A stretch of DNA of 6,822 nt from Agrobacterium fabrum. Lineage in GTDB: Bacteria; Pseudomonadota; Alphaproteobacteria; Rhizobiales; Rhizobiaceae. The stretch is from the NCBI GenBank assembly GCA_003241215.1, contig QFOL01000216.1, positions 1-6,822 on the forward strand, read 5' to 3'. Position numbers and translations under genes: made by a program. Position 1 is the stretch's first letter. Every line of letters starts with the position of its first letter. The notes below the pieces were generated by a model. The model had not been told where the DNA came from and searched no databases. It saw only the letters and a list, made by a program, of their open reading frames with translations. Positions 5,092 through 6,822 of the stretch are shown piece by piece.

Positions 5092-6822
5092 ATGGACACC
5101 ACAAGCTTCGACAAGACCAAGACCGAAATCGACGGCCCGATGCATGCTTCGCTCCGGCACGATTCCGCTCATAAGCATGTGACGGGCAGCGCCGAATATA
5201 TCGACGATATTCCCGAACCCGCCGGACTGATCCATGGCGCCCTCGGCCTTGCTGACCGGGCGCATGCCGAAATCGTCTCGATGGACCTGTCCGAGGTCGA
5301 AGCCACACCGGGCGTGTTCTGGGTGATGACGGGCAAGGACGTACCCGGCGAAAACGACATCTCTTCCGGCGGCCGTCACGACGAGCCGCTGCTTGCCGAA
5401 ACCAAGGTGGAATTCCACGGCCAGCCGATCTTCGCGGTCTTTGCCGAAACCCGTGATATCGCCAGAAAGGCGGCCCGCAAGGCAAAGATCACCTATAAGG
5501 ACCTGCCGCATTTCACCGATATCGATACGGCGATTGAGAATGGCGGCGCGCTGGTCATCGATCCGATGACGCTTAAGCGCGGCGATGCCAAGCTGGAAAT
5601 GGATGTTGCGCCCCGCCGCCTCACCGGCACGATGCGGATCGGCGGGCAGGAGCATTTTTATCTCGAAAGCCACATCGCCATGGCCGTGCCAGGCGAGGAT
5701 GACGAGGTGACGCTGTGGAGCTCCACCCAGCATCCGAGCGAAATCCAGCACATCGTCAGCCACATTCTACAGGTGCCGTCCAACGCCGTCACGGTGCAGG
5801 TGCGTCGCATGGGCGGCGGTTTCGGCGGCAAGGAAACGCAGGGCAACCAGTTCGCCGCCCTCTGCGCCATCGCCGCCAAGAAGCTGAACCGGGCCGTTAA
5901 AATCCGCCCCGACCGCGACGAGGACATGACGGCAACCGGCAAGCGCCACGATTTCCGCGTCGATTACGAGCTTGGCTTCGATGAGGAAGGCCGCATCCAC
6001 GCCGTCGACGCCACCTATGCCGCCCGCTGCGGTTTTTCCTCCGATCTCTCCGGTCCGGTCACCGACCGCGCGCTGTTTCACGCCGATTCCAGCTATTTCT
6101 ACCCGCATGTGCATCTCACCTCGCGGCCGCTGAAAACCCACACCGTCTCCAACACCGCCTTTCGCGGTTTCGGCGGCCCGCAGGGCATGCTGGGCGCGGA
6201 ACGTTTCATCGAGGAAATCGCCTATGCGGTGGGCAAGGACCCGCTCGATATCCGCAAGCTGAATTTCTACGGTGAGACCGGCTCCGGCCGCACCACGACG
6301 CCCTATCATCAGGAAGTCGAAGACAACATCATCGCCCGCGTTGTCGAGGAGCTGGAGACGTCAAGCGACTATCGCGCACGACGCGAGGCGATCATCGAGT
6401 TCAACAAAACGAGCCCGATCATCCGCAAGGGCATCGCGCTCACCCCTGTCAAATTCGGCATCTCCTTCACCATGACCGCCTTCAATCAGGCCGGCGCGCT
6501 GGTGCATATCTACAATGACGGCTCCATCCACCTGAACCATGGCGGCACCGAAATGGGCCAGGGCCTTTACACCAAGGTGGCGCAGGTGGTGGCCGATGCC
6601 TTCCAGGTGGATATCAACAGGGTGAAAATCACCGCCACCACCACAGGCAAGGTGCCGAACACGTCAGCCACCGCCGCCTCGTCAGGCACCGACCTTAACG
6701 GCATGGCCGCCTATGACGCCGCACGCCAGATCCGCGATCGGCTGATCAAATTCGCCGCCGAGAACTGGAACGTGCCGGAAGAGGAAGTCGTCTTCCTGCC
6801 GAACCGGGTCCGCATCGGCCTT
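5092..6822 (+). CDS. xdhB: Xanthine dehydrogenase large subunit (molybdopterin), 3' truncated by window
   Basis: XdhB carries the molybdenum cofactor and hydroxylates hypoxanthine and xanthine; it assembles with XdhA. The frame is open from ATG 5092 to the window edge, 577 codons out of roughly 780. The ATG follows AGGAAGGAG (5075-5083) by 8 nt. The N-terminal a/b hammerhead domain is seen around HKHVTGSAEYIDDIPEP (28-43). Molybdenum-domain motifs are GGQEHFYLES (184-193), MGGGFGGKE (240-248), RALFH (326-330), SNTAFRGFGGPQG (353-365), FGISFT (455-460) and GGTEMGQGLYTK (484-495). By motif comparison with bovine xanthine oxidase these give Q186=Q767, F244=F798, E248=E802, R326=R880, R358=R912, F360=F914, F459=F1009 and Q490=Q1040. 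E802 and R880 are the purine-orienting residues replaced in aldehyde oxidases, so a true xanthine dehydrogenase is favoured. The catalytic glutamate (bovine E1261) lies beyond the window. An XdhC maturation factor, if present, would also be outside. Confidence 0.95.
   Translation, partial: MDTTSFDKTKTEIDGPMHASLRHDSAHKHVTGSAEYIDDIPEPAGLIHGALGLADRAHAEIVSMDLSEVEATPGVFWVMTGKDVPGENDISSGGRHDEPLLAETKVEFHGQPIFAVFAETRDIARKAARKAKITYKDLPHFTDIDTAIENGGALVIDPMTLKRGDAKLEMDVAPRRLTGTMRIGGQEHFYLESHIAMAVPGEDDEVTLWSSTQHPSEIQHIVSHILQVPSNAVTVQVRRMGGGFGGKETQGNQFAALCAIAAKKLNRAVKIRPDRDEDMTATGKRHDFRVDYELGFDEEGRIHAVDATYAARCGFSSDLSGPVTDRALFHADSSYFYPHVHLTSRPLKTHTVSNTAFRGFGGPQGMLGAERFIEEIAYAVGKDPLDIRKLNFYGETGSGRTTTPYHQEVEDNIIARVVEELETSSDYRARREAIIEFNKTSPIIRKGIALTPVKFGISFTMTAFNQAGALVHIYNDGSIHLNHGGTEMGQGLYTKVAQVVADAFQVDINRVKITATTTGKVPNTSATAASSGTDLNGMAAYDAARQIRDRLIKFAAENWNVPEEEVVFLPNRVRIGL

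Noticed and set aside
5056..5763. Leftward 235-codon frame antisense to xdhB
   Set aside because: XdhB on the other strand has every expected motif; the antisense frame has none.

Overview
The window looks like chromosomal DNA from a member of the Rhizobiales, most likely the Agrobacterium/Rhizobium/Sinorhizobium group. Three things suggest this: GC-rich codon use, two RIME-like intergenic palindromes of the rhizobial kind, and the order bdhA-xdhA-xdhB. As I recall, that order was described in Sinorhizobium meliloti as a bdhA-xdhA2-xdhB2 operon. No species can be assigned from sequence reading alone.

The left half is transcribed leftward. At the edge (1-110) is the N-terminus of an MFS transporter that resembles the YbfB/YjiJ family. 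A 318-nt gap follows, holding a palindromic element (204-345). Next come a type I methionine aminopeptidase (map paralogue, 429-1181) and, 54 nt upstream of it, an FMN-type luciferase-like (LLM) oxidoreductase (1236-2297). The last two probably share a transcript that starts in the divergent intergenic region 2298-2505.

The right half is transcribed rightward: D-3-hydroxybutyrate dehydrogenase (bdhA, 2506-3282), the xanthine dehydrogenase FeS/FAD subunit (xdhA, 3422-4891) and the molybdenum subunit (xdhB, from 5092, running off the window). BdhA oxidises D-3-hydroxybutyrate from poly-3-hydroxybutyrate breakdown to acetoacetate. XdhA and XdhB together oxidise hypoxanthine and xanthine to urate with NAD+. 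Both are NADH-producing catabolic steps.

The most unusual part is not a new enzyme but the junctions of this operon. The 139-nt bdhA-xdhA spacer contains a perfect 9-bp inverted repeat and further hairpins. The xdhA-xdhB junction has a strong Shine-Dalgarno and an ATG overlapping the xdhA stop, typical of coupled genes, but a 120-nt RIME-like palindrome lies between that start and xdhB. The palindrome is open in frame, giving a 65-codon ORF that stops 3 nt before the xdhB ATG. I see no CRISPR array, tRNA, rRNA, transposase or convincing undescribed defence or metabolic system.
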